Of a stretch of DNA of 64,000 nucleotides, positions 8,777-16,144 are shown in pieces (the stretch's first letter is position 1; every line of letters begins with the position of its first letter). The position numbers were made by a program, and so were the translations under genes. The notes below the pieces were generated by a model. That model saw nothing but the letters and a program-made list of their open reading frames with translations, was not told the origin of the DNA and made no database searches. This DNA comes from Methylosinus sp. H3A (GTDB lineage: Bacteria; Pseudomonadota; Alphaproteobacteria; Rhizobiales; Beijerinckiaceae), in the NCBI RefSeq assembly GCF_015709455.1, contig NZ_JADNQW010000007.1:87544-151543 (forward strand), written 5' to 3'.

Positions 8777-10753
8777 ATGCACCGTTCGAAATCAGCTGTT
8801 TTGTTGACTGCCGCGTCTGTTTCGCTCGCTTTCGGTCATTCGGCAGCCGCCGGAGAACATGGCGAGGGTGCGCGCAGGGGCAATCCGTATGTCGCGGGCG
8901 ACATGCATAATCACAACACCTGCACAGACGGCTCCATCGCCGCCGGCTACACGATCGATCGCGCGGTCGGAACCGGAGCAGCGGCGGCCGGCGGGACCAA
9001 TTTCGATCTCGACTGGTTCACGCTCGGCAATCATGGCGGCTCCGGCAATCGCGATTGCCGCTTCAGCGACGCCAGCGCCAATCTCCCCGGCGACACAACG
9101 ACCACCTGGTCGCAGACGCTCGGCCAGACGATCCAGGGCATCACCATCAGCAGCCTGAAAGGCTCGGCGAATGGGAGTGGCTCCAACGCGCAGATGTGGC
9201 GTTGGCAGTCGATCGGCGAGGTCGAATATCCGATTATCGTCAATCGCTCGGCGCTATACGACAAGGTGCTCGTCGAAGGTCTCGAATGGGTCGTGCCGGG
9301 CCATGAGCACACGGATGTCGCGGTGATCGCCGGACAGCATCCGCGTCATGGAGGCAATGCCGACAAGATGGCGGAGTTCGAATTCCGCTTCGATCGCGCC
9401 GACACCGACAGCATCGGACCCATCGACGCCGGCAACAGCCCGCTGTGGCCGGGCAAGGACAATGTCAACAACTCGGGAACCGCCGGGCACGGCAAGGCGC
9501 TCGAAGGCGTCAAATGGCTGCAGGCGAATTATCCGCTGCAATCCTATGCGATCCCGACGCACACGGAGCGCCAGGGGCCCTTCGCGGCCTCCGGCAACAA
9601 GGGTTACAATATCGAGCATTTCCGCGACTTCAACAATGCGGCGCCGACTGTCGCCTTCGGCATAGAATCGCCCGGCCATATGGCCGAGGGCGGATTGACG
9701 GGCGGCTCGGGCTCCTACGGCTCCAACGCGGTCGGCGGCGGCACCTATGGCATGGTCGGCGTCTACACGGCGAAAGTCGGCGGACTCTGGGACGGCTTGC
9801 TCGGAGAGGGCCGCAACTTCTTCATGTTCATCAGCTCGGACTGGCATCAGCGCGGCGCCTTCGGCGCGCGTGACCGCTACACCACTGCCGACTTCATTCC
9901 GGGCGAATACACCAAGCTCTATGTTCCGAGAACCGAAGGCTTCCGCAATCAGTCGATCATCGACGGAATGCGCTCCGGCAATAGCTATTCGGTGAATGGC
10001 GACGTCATCGGTCCGGATCTCGTGTTCCGTGCGCGCGCGCATGGCGACTGGAAGACGATGGGCGAGACGCTCGTCGCGCGGCCAGGCGAGACCATCCTTC
10101 TCGAAGTAGAGTTGACGGTGCCGGCGACGAACAACAGCCCCTATAGCTTCGACAATCCGCTGCTGGCGCAGATCGGCCAGCATCAGCCGCTCAACAAGCC
10201 GTCGATCGATCACGTCGATCTCATCACCGGCAAGATCACTGGCGTCGTTCCTCCGACCTCGCCCAATTACGCGGTCGCCAACGCCGCGGGCGTCGCCGGC
10301 GCGTCGATCGTCTATAATTCCACCGCGGCAATCGCAAAGCAGGTCAATTGGCGGAATATGAAGGTCAAGAAGCAGCATGACGGCTCGACGCGCCTGTCCT
10401 TCGTGACGAGCTTCACCATGGGCTCCGAGCCCGGCTATATTCGCGCCCGCGGCGCCAATATCCCGGTCGCGACCCCCAATGTGACGGACAGCGCGGGCAA
10501 TCCTCTGCTGGACGCCAACAATGCGACGGTCAGCTGCACGGACAGCTCCTGCCCGGCGCATCTCGAATCCGTCAATGGGGTCAAGAAAGTGACCCATGAC
10601 GTTCAGGCCTGGTCGAATCTCTGGTTCTATGCGAATCCGATTTTCCTGCGCCCCATCGGCTCGCCGAAACTGCTCGTCGAGCAGAACGCCGAGCTCGCGC
10701 GGCGCCTCGCCGGTCATCATTGGGAGCATGAGCATCACGCCGAGCGCGACTGA
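8777..10753 (+). CDS. Exported PHP-domain metal-dependent phosphoesterase
   Basis: The 658-residue product starts at ATG 8777 behind a GGGGGAT ribosome-binding site. A signal peptide (SAVLLTAASVSLAFGHSAAA) is followed by the PHP metal motif GDMHNHNTCTDGS, and later His-containing blocks DWFTLGNHGGSG, EHTDVAVIAGQHPRHGG, YAIPTHTERQG and ISSDWHQRGAFG. These fit the set of ligands of a trinuclear metal site. The C-terminal third is beta-rich with a Cys pair (VSCTDSSCPAHLES). Family members hydrolyse phosphoesters; the substrate here is unknown. It is probably periplasmic. The gene sits alone between an IS element and its own terminator. Confidence 0.7.
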   Translation: MHRSKSAVLLTAASVSLAFGHSAAAGEHGEGARRGNPYVAGDMHNHNTCTDGSIAAGYTIDRAVGTGAAAAGGTNFDLDWFTLGNHGGSGNRDCRFSDASANLPGDTTTTWSQTLGQTIQGITISSLKGSANGSGSNAQMWRWQSIGEVEYPIIVNRSALYDKVLVEGLEWVVPGHEHTDVAVIAGQHPRHGGNADKMAEFEFRFDRADTDSIGPIDAGNSPLWPGKDNVNNSGTAGHGKALEGVKWLQANYPLQSYAIPTHTERQGPFAASGNKGYNIEHFRDFNNAAPTVAFGIESPGHMAEGGLTGGSGSYGSNAVGGGTYGMVGVYTAKVGGLWDGLLGEGRNFFMFISSDWHQRGAFGARDRYTTADFIPGEYTKLYVPRTEGFRNQSIIDGMRSGNSYSVNGDVIGPDLVFRARAHGDWKTMGETLVARPGETILLEVELTVPATNNSPYSFDNPLLAQIGQHQPLNKPSIDHVDLITGKITGVVPPTSPNYAVANAAGVAGASIVYNSTAAIAKQVNWRNMKVKKQHDGSTRLSFVTSFTMGSEPGYIRARGANIPVATPNVTDSAGNPLLDANNATVSCTDSSCPAHLESVNGVKKVTHDVQAWSNLWFYANPIFLRPIGSPKLLVEQNAELARRLAGHHWEHEHHAERD

Positions 10754-10777
10754 GCTCGGCCCTACCGTAGCCAAAGC

Positions 10778-10813
10778 GCCGGCGGCGAAACTTCGCCGCC
10801 GGCTTTCTCGTTT
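10778..10813 (+). terminator. Rho-independent terminator after the PHP gene
   Basis: A perfect 12-bp stem (GCCGGCGGCGAA with its complement, loop AC) is followed by TTTCTCGTTT. It lies 25 bases after the stop of the PHP phosphoesterase gene and ends that transcript. Confidence 0.8.
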
Positions 10814-10833
10814 CGCTCATTGGTTCTCACTCG

Positions 10834-11322
10834 ATGCGGCCTCTGCTTCTCCTCGTCGTAGTCGTTCTCTCATGCGCGGGCGTCGCCGCTCTGCTCTTTC
10901 CGGCGCGCCCGAACATGGACGGCCGACCGGAGCGGGCCGCCGATCCGATCGCGCCTCCGACGCCCGTCGCGGCAGTCGCCGAGGCTTCGACGGAGCCAGC
11001 GGACGCCGAGCCGACGAAAGAGGATTGCGTCTCCGCGGTGGACAAGGTACGGGCTCTGGCGAGCGCTCTGCCTGCCGATCATCCCTCGCGCTACATTGCG
11101 GAGCGGCATCTGCATCAGTCCATGGTCGAGGCCGGCAATGGCGAGTTCGACGACTGCCTCTATTGGGCGGCGCGCGCGAGCGACGAGGTGACGGAATTGC
11201 GGCACGCGCTGCGGCCGGGAGAAGCGATCGAGGTTCTTCGGCCGGACGAGACGCCTGAGAAAGCGGAGACGCCCGGCAAGAGCGCCGAAAAAAAGCCCGC
11301 GCGGGAAAGAGCGCGGAGATGA
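10834..11322 (+). CDS. Small membrane-anchored protein of unknown function
   Basis: The 162-residue product starts with an uncleaved-type anchor (MRPLLLLVVVVLSCAGVAAL). A Pro/Ala linker follows, then a helical part with two Cys residues (TKEDCVSAVDKVRALASAL, EFDDCLYWAARASDEVTEL) that could form a disulfide in the periplasm, and a charged Lys/Glu tail. It is not recognised. It precedes the oxygenase gene by 15 bases, so the two are probably cotranscribed. Confidence 0.65.
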   Translation: MRPLLLLVVVVLSCAGVAALLFPARPNMDGRPERAADPIAPPTPVAAVAEASTEPADAEPTKEDCVSAVDKVRALASALPADHPSRYIAERHLHQSMVEAGNGEFDDCLYWAARASDEVTELRHALRPGEAIEVLRPDETPEKAETPGKSAEKKPARERARR

Positions 11323-11337
11323 GCGGAGTGTGACGGC

Positions 11338-11961
11338 ATGGACGAGATCGAGCCGCTTTTTCCCATTCCGCTCATGCGCTGCCCTGGTCTCCTCGATCCG
11401 CTTCTCGTCGAGGCCGCCGTCGATGCGATCCGCAATTCGCGCATAGAGAAGAATCTCCGCTCGGATCAGCTCTTTCATACGGAGATCGCCGATCCGCGCG
11501 GCGATGAGCTGTTCCGGCGAATGTCGGAGCTCGCCACTCCCAAGCTCGTCGATTTCGGCGCGCTCCTCTTCGGAGAGAGACTCGAATGGACAGTCAAAGA
11601 AATGTGGACGAATGTCCTCGAGCCCGGCGGTAGTCAGGCCTTGCATTCGCACGCCAATAGTTTTGCGTCCGGCGTATTTTATCTGACGCCCTCGCATCCC
11701 GGCAGCCGCACCGCTTTCGTGCGGCCTCCCGGCGGATTCGAATTCAATTTTCGGCATCACACACGTTCGGCGGCGATGGGGCCGTTCAATGCGGGAAAAT
11801 ATGTGGTTCCAGAGGCGGAACCGGGCGATCTCATTCTCTTCCCGAGCTATCTCTATCATGAAGTGCCGCGAAACCAGGGCGGAGTGAGAGTGACCGTAGC
11901 GTTCAACGCAATCCCCGACAGTCTCGACTGCTGGGGCTACCGGATCAAATTCGCTCCGTAG
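11338..11961 (+). CDS. Putative 2-oxoglutarate/Fe(II) dioxygenase
   Basis: The 207-residue product matches the family of putative 2OG-Fe(II) oxygenases that carry the ALHSHANSFASGVFYL motif. His105 (possibly with His103) and His174 (FPSYLYHEVPRN) are the likely iron ligands, and Arg184 would bind 2-oxoglutarate. The full double-stranded beta-helix is present. The enzyme is cytoplasmic; its substrate is unknown. It follows the small anchored protein and converges on the spermidine-synthase-like gene 12 bases away. Confidence 0.75.
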   Translation: MDEIEPLFPIPLMRCPGLLDPLLVEAAVDAIRNSRIEKNLRSDQLFHTEIADPRGDELFRRMSELATPKLVDFGALLFGERLEWTVKEMWTNVLEPGGSQALHSHANSFASGVFYLTPSHPGSRTAFVRPPGGFEFNFRHHTRSAAMGPFNAGKYVVPEAEPGDLILFPSYLYHEVPRNQGGVRVTVAFNAIPDSLDCWGYRIKFAP

Positions 11962-11973
11962 AACGGCGCCTGC

Positions 11974-14556
11974 TTATTTTCCGCCGCTCGCCTGCTCCAG
12001 CAATTCGCGCGCGATCGGTCGATGCGGCGCGGCGGCGTCAATCTCGTGCAGCAAACGCGTCGCCTCTTCGCTGTTCGATGCGTATAAAAGTCGCGCCATG
12101 CCGATCAGCGGCGCATAGGCGGGATCGAATTCCGGGCTTATTCGAAGAGTCTCTAGCAGTCCTGGCGCCGCGGCCTCGACGAGCGCACGCCCGCGAGGCT
12201 CGCCGGGCAGAGCGGCGCCGACCTCCAGAAAGTGATTTCGCGCGCGCCAATAGGCGAGGAGACGGTCATCGAGCGGCTCGTCTCGCCTCGCCAGAGATAA
12301 TTCGCCGGCGTCGGGCAAGATTTCGCGTATGACCGCGAGCAGCGTGGTCCAAGGGGGCGCCGTCGTGGCGCGGACATTGCGGCGCGCGTCGAAGGTCACG
12401 AAAGGGGCGTCGTCGACATTGAGCGGTCCCTCGCCGGCAAAGGCCGTGAGCGCTCGCGCGCCGCCCAGATATTGTCCGAGCAAATCGACCGATCCGGTGA
12501 AGCCGAGCGGCCTCGCCACAGCGGCCGTCGCCGGCTGATCGAGCCGCGCGGACAGAGCGTCGACGTCGAATGCTTCATTGTCGCGGCGTGCGACGAGAGC
12601 GAGCATGGGCGTGCGCACGCTGTAATGATTGAGCCAGGCGGAGGCGCTCGGATAGGTGGCGAGGAAGCTGCGAATGATCGCGCGCAGAGACGGAAGGTCG
12701 AGCTGATATAGCGGCAGCCACTGGCAGAACAGCCCGCCCGGCGCCAGTCTCTCGTGGATCGCCGCAAAATGCTCCGTAGTGTAGAGAGCGCCGCTCCCGT
12801 CCAGCGCCGGATGGAACAGATCGGCGACGATCACATCATAATGGGCGCGATCGGCGAGAATGTAACGACGCGCATCTGCGACGGTCACTCTCGGCGTCGG
12901 CGCACGCTGCGTTTCATTCGCGAACCACGGCATGAGCTCCACGACTTCGGGCGACAGCTCGACCCCCTGCGCTTCGACGCCGGGCGTCATTGCGCCGCCT
13001 ATGAGCGTCGCGCCGGTGCCGACGCCGAGAAACAGCGCCCGGCGCGGCGCCGGATGCAGAAGAAGTGGCAGCATCGCCTGTCGAAAATCGGAGCGCGCCG
13101 AGCTCGTGCCGCCCATGCGAAAGCGCCCATTGACGTCGAGGTAACGCACGCCGGCGTCGTCGTCGACGACGCTCGCCGTGACTGTCGGCCCTTCGCGCGT
13201 CGCGAGTATCCGTCCGCCCTGGGGCGGATGGACGAAGGATGGCGCAGGGATGACGAGCAGCAGCGCGCCGATGATCATCGGCGCGGCGACAAGCGCGAGC
13301 GACGTTCGACGAGGACGCATCAGGAGTAGATAGCCGAGCGCGATCGGTATCGACGCCTGCCATGCGCCGAATGCGGGGATCAGAATTTGTGCGGTCACAT
13401 AGGGCGCGAGCGCCGCTCCGAGACTATTGACCCCGACGGCCCAGCCGAGCGAGCCGCGCAGATCCTGCGCCTGTTGCGCCAGATGGCCGAACAACGCGCC
13501 CATTGCGAAAGACGGAACGGCGAAAAGGACGAATGCAACAACAAACTCCCCGGAGGCGCCGAATTCGCCGGCCTTTTCCGCCGCGCGCAGGACGTGCGGC
13601 GCGAGGATGGTGGTCGAAAGGCAGGCCGCCGCCGTCGCCGCCAGGAGCCAGGCGGCGCTCGATTCGCCGAGCCGCCGTCCAAATTTCTGCCACGACAATC
13701 CGCCCAGAGCGGAGCCCGAGAGATAGGCTGCGAGCAGGCTCGCAAAAGTGTAGATCGTGTCCTCGAGCGCTTGCGCGGCGAGCCGCACGACGATCATTTC
13801 GAAGGCAATGCCGAGGAAGCCAGTCGCAAAGAGCGTCGCGAGCAGACGGGCGGGCGTCTCAGTCGGCGGTCGGGTCGGCGGCGGAGACGCAAATTTCCCG
13901 ACATTTCGGTGCAGGACGAGCGCGCCGATGGCGCATGCGGCGTTCACGCAAGCGAGGACGAGCAGCGTCTTCGACAGGCCGAAATTCGGCATTAGGACAA
14001 ATGCCGAGGCGAGCGCGCCGATCACGGCGCCGGCGGTGTTGGCGCCATAGACGCCGGCGGAGGACCGCGGATCGCCCGAAAGGGCGTCGGTCATGCGCAC
14101 GAGCGCAATCAACGTTCCGCCCATCGCGGTCGTCGCAGGCAGAAGAAGCAGGGCCGGCAGAGCGAAGCCGACGCCCCAGAGCGCGGCAGGATTCGGGTCG
14201 ACGCCGAGCAAGGGCGGCGCGAACTGCGTGGCCTCGCGAAGCAATGCGACACTCGCCACACCCCAGAGTCCGATGGTCCCTTCTAACAACGCAAATGCGA
14301 GAAAAGGCGAACGCGCGGCGCGGATGAGTCGGTCGAGGAGGAACGCGCCGAGGGCGACGCCCGCGAAAAAACCCGCGATGACGCCGAGCACCGCCAGCAT
14401 CTCGGTGCCGAGCGTCAGGCTCAACATGCGGGTCCAGACGATCTCGTAACCGAGCCCCGCGAAACCGGACGCGACGACGATTGCGATCAGCGCCGGAAAT
14501 GCATTTGCTTCGATCCGCGTCCGGGGCGCCGGATCGATTTGTGTTCGCGTCGTCAC
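11974..14556 (-). CDS. Membrane-fused spermidine-synthase-like methyltransferase-fold protein
   Basis: The GTG at 14556 is chosen as start (about 860 residues). The frame is open further upstream, but that part is Arg-rich and lacks coding character. The first ~500 residues form a polytopic membrane domain (AIVVASGFAGLGYEIVWTRM, LAVLGVIAGFFAGVALGAFL, TTAMGGTLIALVRM). A SpeE-like Rossmann domain follows (RALFLGVGTGATLIGGAM, YDVIVADLFHPALDGSGALY, GGLFCQWLPLY), and then a C-terminal helical part like TPR repeats. Related proteins are annotated as spermidine synthases with fused transporter-like domains, but true aminopropyltransferase activity is unproven. It is convergent with the oxygenase gene. 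Confidence 0.75.
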   Translation of the reverse strand: MTTRTQIDPAPRTRIEANAFPALIAIVVASGFAGLGYEIVWTRMLSLTLGTEMLAVLGVIAGFFAGVALGAFLLDRLIRAARSPFLAFALLEGTIGLWGVASVALLREATQFAPPLLGVDPNPAALWGVGFALPALLLLPATTAMGGTLIALVRMTDALSGDPRSSAGVYGANTAGAVIGALASAFVLMPNFGLSKTLLVLACVNAACAIGALVLHRNVGKFASPPPTRPPTETPARLLATLFATGFLGIAFEMIVVRLAAQALEDTIYTFASLLAAYLSGSALGGLSWQKFGRRLGESSAAWLLAATAAACLSTTILAPHVLRAAEKAGEFGASGEFVVAFVLFAVPSFAMGALFGHLAQQAQDLRGSLGWAVGVNSLGAALAPYVTAQILIPAFGAWQASIPIALGYLLLMRPRRTSLALVAAPMIIGALLLVIPAPSFVHPPQGGRILATREGPTVTASVVDDDAGVRYLDVNGRFRMGGTSSARSDFRQAMLPLLLHPAPRRALFLGVGTGATLIGGAMTPGVEAQGVELSPEVVELMPWFANETQRAPTPRVTVADARRYILADRAHYDVIVADLFHPALDGSGALYTTEHFAAIHERLAPGGLFCQWLPLYQLDLPSLRAIIRSFLATYPSASAWLNHYSVRTPMLALVARRDNEAFDVDALSARLDQPATAAVARPLGFTGSVDLLGQYLGGARALTAFAGEGPLNVDDAPFVTFDARRNVRATTAPPWTTLLAVIREILPDAGELSLARRDEPLDDRLLAYWRARNHFLEVGAALPGEPRGRALVEAAAPGLLETLRISPEFDPAYAPLIGMARLLYASNSEEATRLLHEIDAAAPHRPIARELLEQASGGK

Positions 14557-15016
14557 AACCACTCGCAAGCCCGTAAAAAGCCGTGCGTATCGTCGCTTCG
14601 ATACGGTTTGATGACGCGCGGCGCCGTCTCGATTCCGAAACGCGCCCCGGACCCGGGGTTGCTCGACCCGCACCGAGTAATTTTCATCGTTGGAATTCAG
14701 GATAGACCCGTCCTGATCGAGCCGGGCTCGCGAGATTTTTCGCCCGCCCATCGTCCGAGCTTCGCGCCGCCGTCGGCATTCGAAGCGGTGCGTCGAGCGT
14801 GACGCATGCGCGCAGATTCGATTTCTCGGCGCCTGTGGCAAAAGCGCAACAATCGCGCGGATACGGGTTGTTCCTTAGGTAAGGCTCGGGTCTGCATGAT
14901 TTAAGGCGAAAAGACGTCAGCTTTTTGAATATTAGATGACGTTTATAGTCATGAATCTGAATCAAACCCTCCCTCATGAGTAGTTCGAAGTCGATCACTG
15001 CCCAGGGAGTCCGTCG
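14557..15016. other. Divergent intergenic region upstream of the TonB island
   Basis: This stretch of about 460 bases separates the minus-strand SpeE-like gene from exbD. No credible gene was seen. The right half is AT-rich and should hold the exbD promoter; it includes the dyad listed at 14936-14952. A GGGAG ribosome-binding site lies just before the exbD ATG. Confidence 0.5.
14936..14952. promoter_or_regulatory. Dyad ATGAC-N7-GTCAT upstream of exbD
   Basis: A perfect 5-bp inverted repeat with a 7-base spacer lies 65 bases before the exbD start, in AT-rich sequence. It could be an operator for the TonB island. It does not match the tandem direct-repeat form of a Pho box. No regulator gene is adjacent, so the binding factor is unknown. 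Confidence 0.3.
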
Positions 15017-15424
15017 ATGCGGAATTGGCCGGAGCGCCGCGAAAGACACGCGCGCATCGAAATTATTCCGATGATCGACGTGATGATGTTCCTGTTGGTC
15101 TTTTTCGTATTGATCAGCATAAATGTGCTTCCAGCACTCGGGCTAAAAGTCACACCGCCGAGCTCTGCTCATCCAGACAAGGTCGTCGAGCGCCAACGCG
15201 TGACGATCGGCATCGATCGCGCCGGCGAAACCTATCTCGACGGCAAGCCGATCTCGCTCGCCGAGCTTCCAGAGCGCCTGCGCGGCCTTGCGAGCGAGGA
15301 CAAGCCGCTCGCCGTCATCATCAGCGGCGACGAAGGCGCGGGACTTCAAAATCTCGTCTCCGTCCTGGACGCCCTCAAGGCGGCGAAGGTCGCGAGCGCC
15401 TCCATCGTCACGAGGCCGAAATAG
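15017..15424 (+). CDS. exbD: ExbD/TolR biopolymer transport protein
   Basis: The 135-residue product has the ExbD layout: a short charged N terminus (RRERHARIEIIPMIDVMMF) with the proton-carrying Asp of the single transmembrane helix (IDVMMFLLVFFVLISI), then a periplasmic domain (VTIGIDRAGETYLDGKPISL). ExbD with ExbB drives TonB using the proton motive force. It opens the island; its TAG stop overlaps the GTG start of tonB by one base. The order exbD-tonB-receptor-exbB is unusual because exbB is placed after the receptor. Confidence 0.9.
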   Translation: MRNWPERRERHARIEIIPMIDVMMFLLVFFVLISINVLPALGLKVTPPSSAHPDKVVERQRVTIGIDRAGETYLDGKPISLAELPERLRGLASEDKPLAVIISGDEGAGLQNLVSVLDALKAAKVASASIVTRPK

Positions 15425-16125
15425 TGCGGCCCGGACAGGCGCTCGACGGACTCGACGTCGCGAGCAACGCCGCCGGCCTCGCCGGCGCGCTGGCGTTGTT
15501 CGCTCTGGCGCTGACGATGGCGCCCGAGGCGACTCTCGTCGCGCCGGCCGATCCGGGCGCGCAGACGATGGAGATCGCGCTCGATCTGCCGGTCGAGGCG
15601 GAAGCGTCCGAGCCGCCTCCGCCGGAGCCACTTCAAGAGACGCCCATTGACGCGCCGCAGCCGCAGACGCTCGAGGAGATGCCGCAGCCAAGCGATGCGC
15701 CCGCGCCAGTCGCCGCGCGTCCAAAGCCGCAAAAGCCTGAAAAACCAAAGCCGAAAACGGAAGAGCGCCCGCGCAAGGAGCACAGCGACGACTCCAAGGC
15801 CGATTCGAAAAGAGAAGCGCGCGAGAAGACCGCCGCCGCGCGGCGGGGAGAAGTCGCCGCGGCCGAGCGAAGCTCGCGCGCTTCCGGCAATGTCTCCGCC
15901 TTCCGCGCCTGTCTCGCCGGCGCGCCCTATCCGGCGACCAAGGACGCGCGGCTGCAGAAGCCCTCGGGCTCGGTCGGCATCGCGGTCTCGGGCGGCTCGG
16001 CCTCCGTCACCAGCAGTTCCGGCTCCGCAATCCTCGATTCTGCGGCGCGCTCGCGCGCCGTCGCCTGCGCCTCTGCAGCGGGCGGAGGGTCGCTCAGCGG
16101 CGTCGTCGTCTTCCATCCGAGATAG
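15424..16125 (+). CDS. tonB: TonB-like energy transducer
   Basis: The 233-residue product starts at GTG 15424. It has an N-terminal transmembrane helix (NAAGLAGALALFALALTMA), a Pro/Glu/Lys-rich periplasm-spanning linker (EPPPPEPLQETPIDAPQP, KPQKPEKPKPKTEERP) and a small C-terminal domain (VSAFRACLAGAPYPATKDAR ... SGVVVFHPR). The last part is divergent from classical TonB but the position and architecture fit. It should link ExbBD to the receptor encoded 19 bases downstream. Confidence 0.8.
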   Translation: MRPGQALDGLDVASNAAGLAGALALFALALTMAPEATLVAPADPGAQTMEIALDLPVEAEASEPPPPEPLQETPIDAPQPQTLEEMPQPSDAPAPVAARPKPQKPEKPKPKTEERPRKEHSDDSKADSKREAREKTAAARRGEVAAAERSSRASGNVSAFRACLAGAPYPATKDARLQKPSGSVGIAVSGGSASVTSSSGSAILDSAARSRAVACASAAGGGSLSGVVVFHPR

Positions 16126-16144
16126 TCGAAACAGAGGTCCACCG

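Noticed and set aside
9254..10774. A 506-codon open frame on the minus strand
   Set aside because: It is antisense to the PHP phosphoesterase, which has a signal peptide, ribosome-binding site and terminator; the antisense protein shows no recognisable features.
14936..14952. Pho box before the TonB island
   Set aside because: The element is an inverted and not a tandem repeat and lacks the CTGTCAT half-site spacing; kept only as an unassigned dyad.
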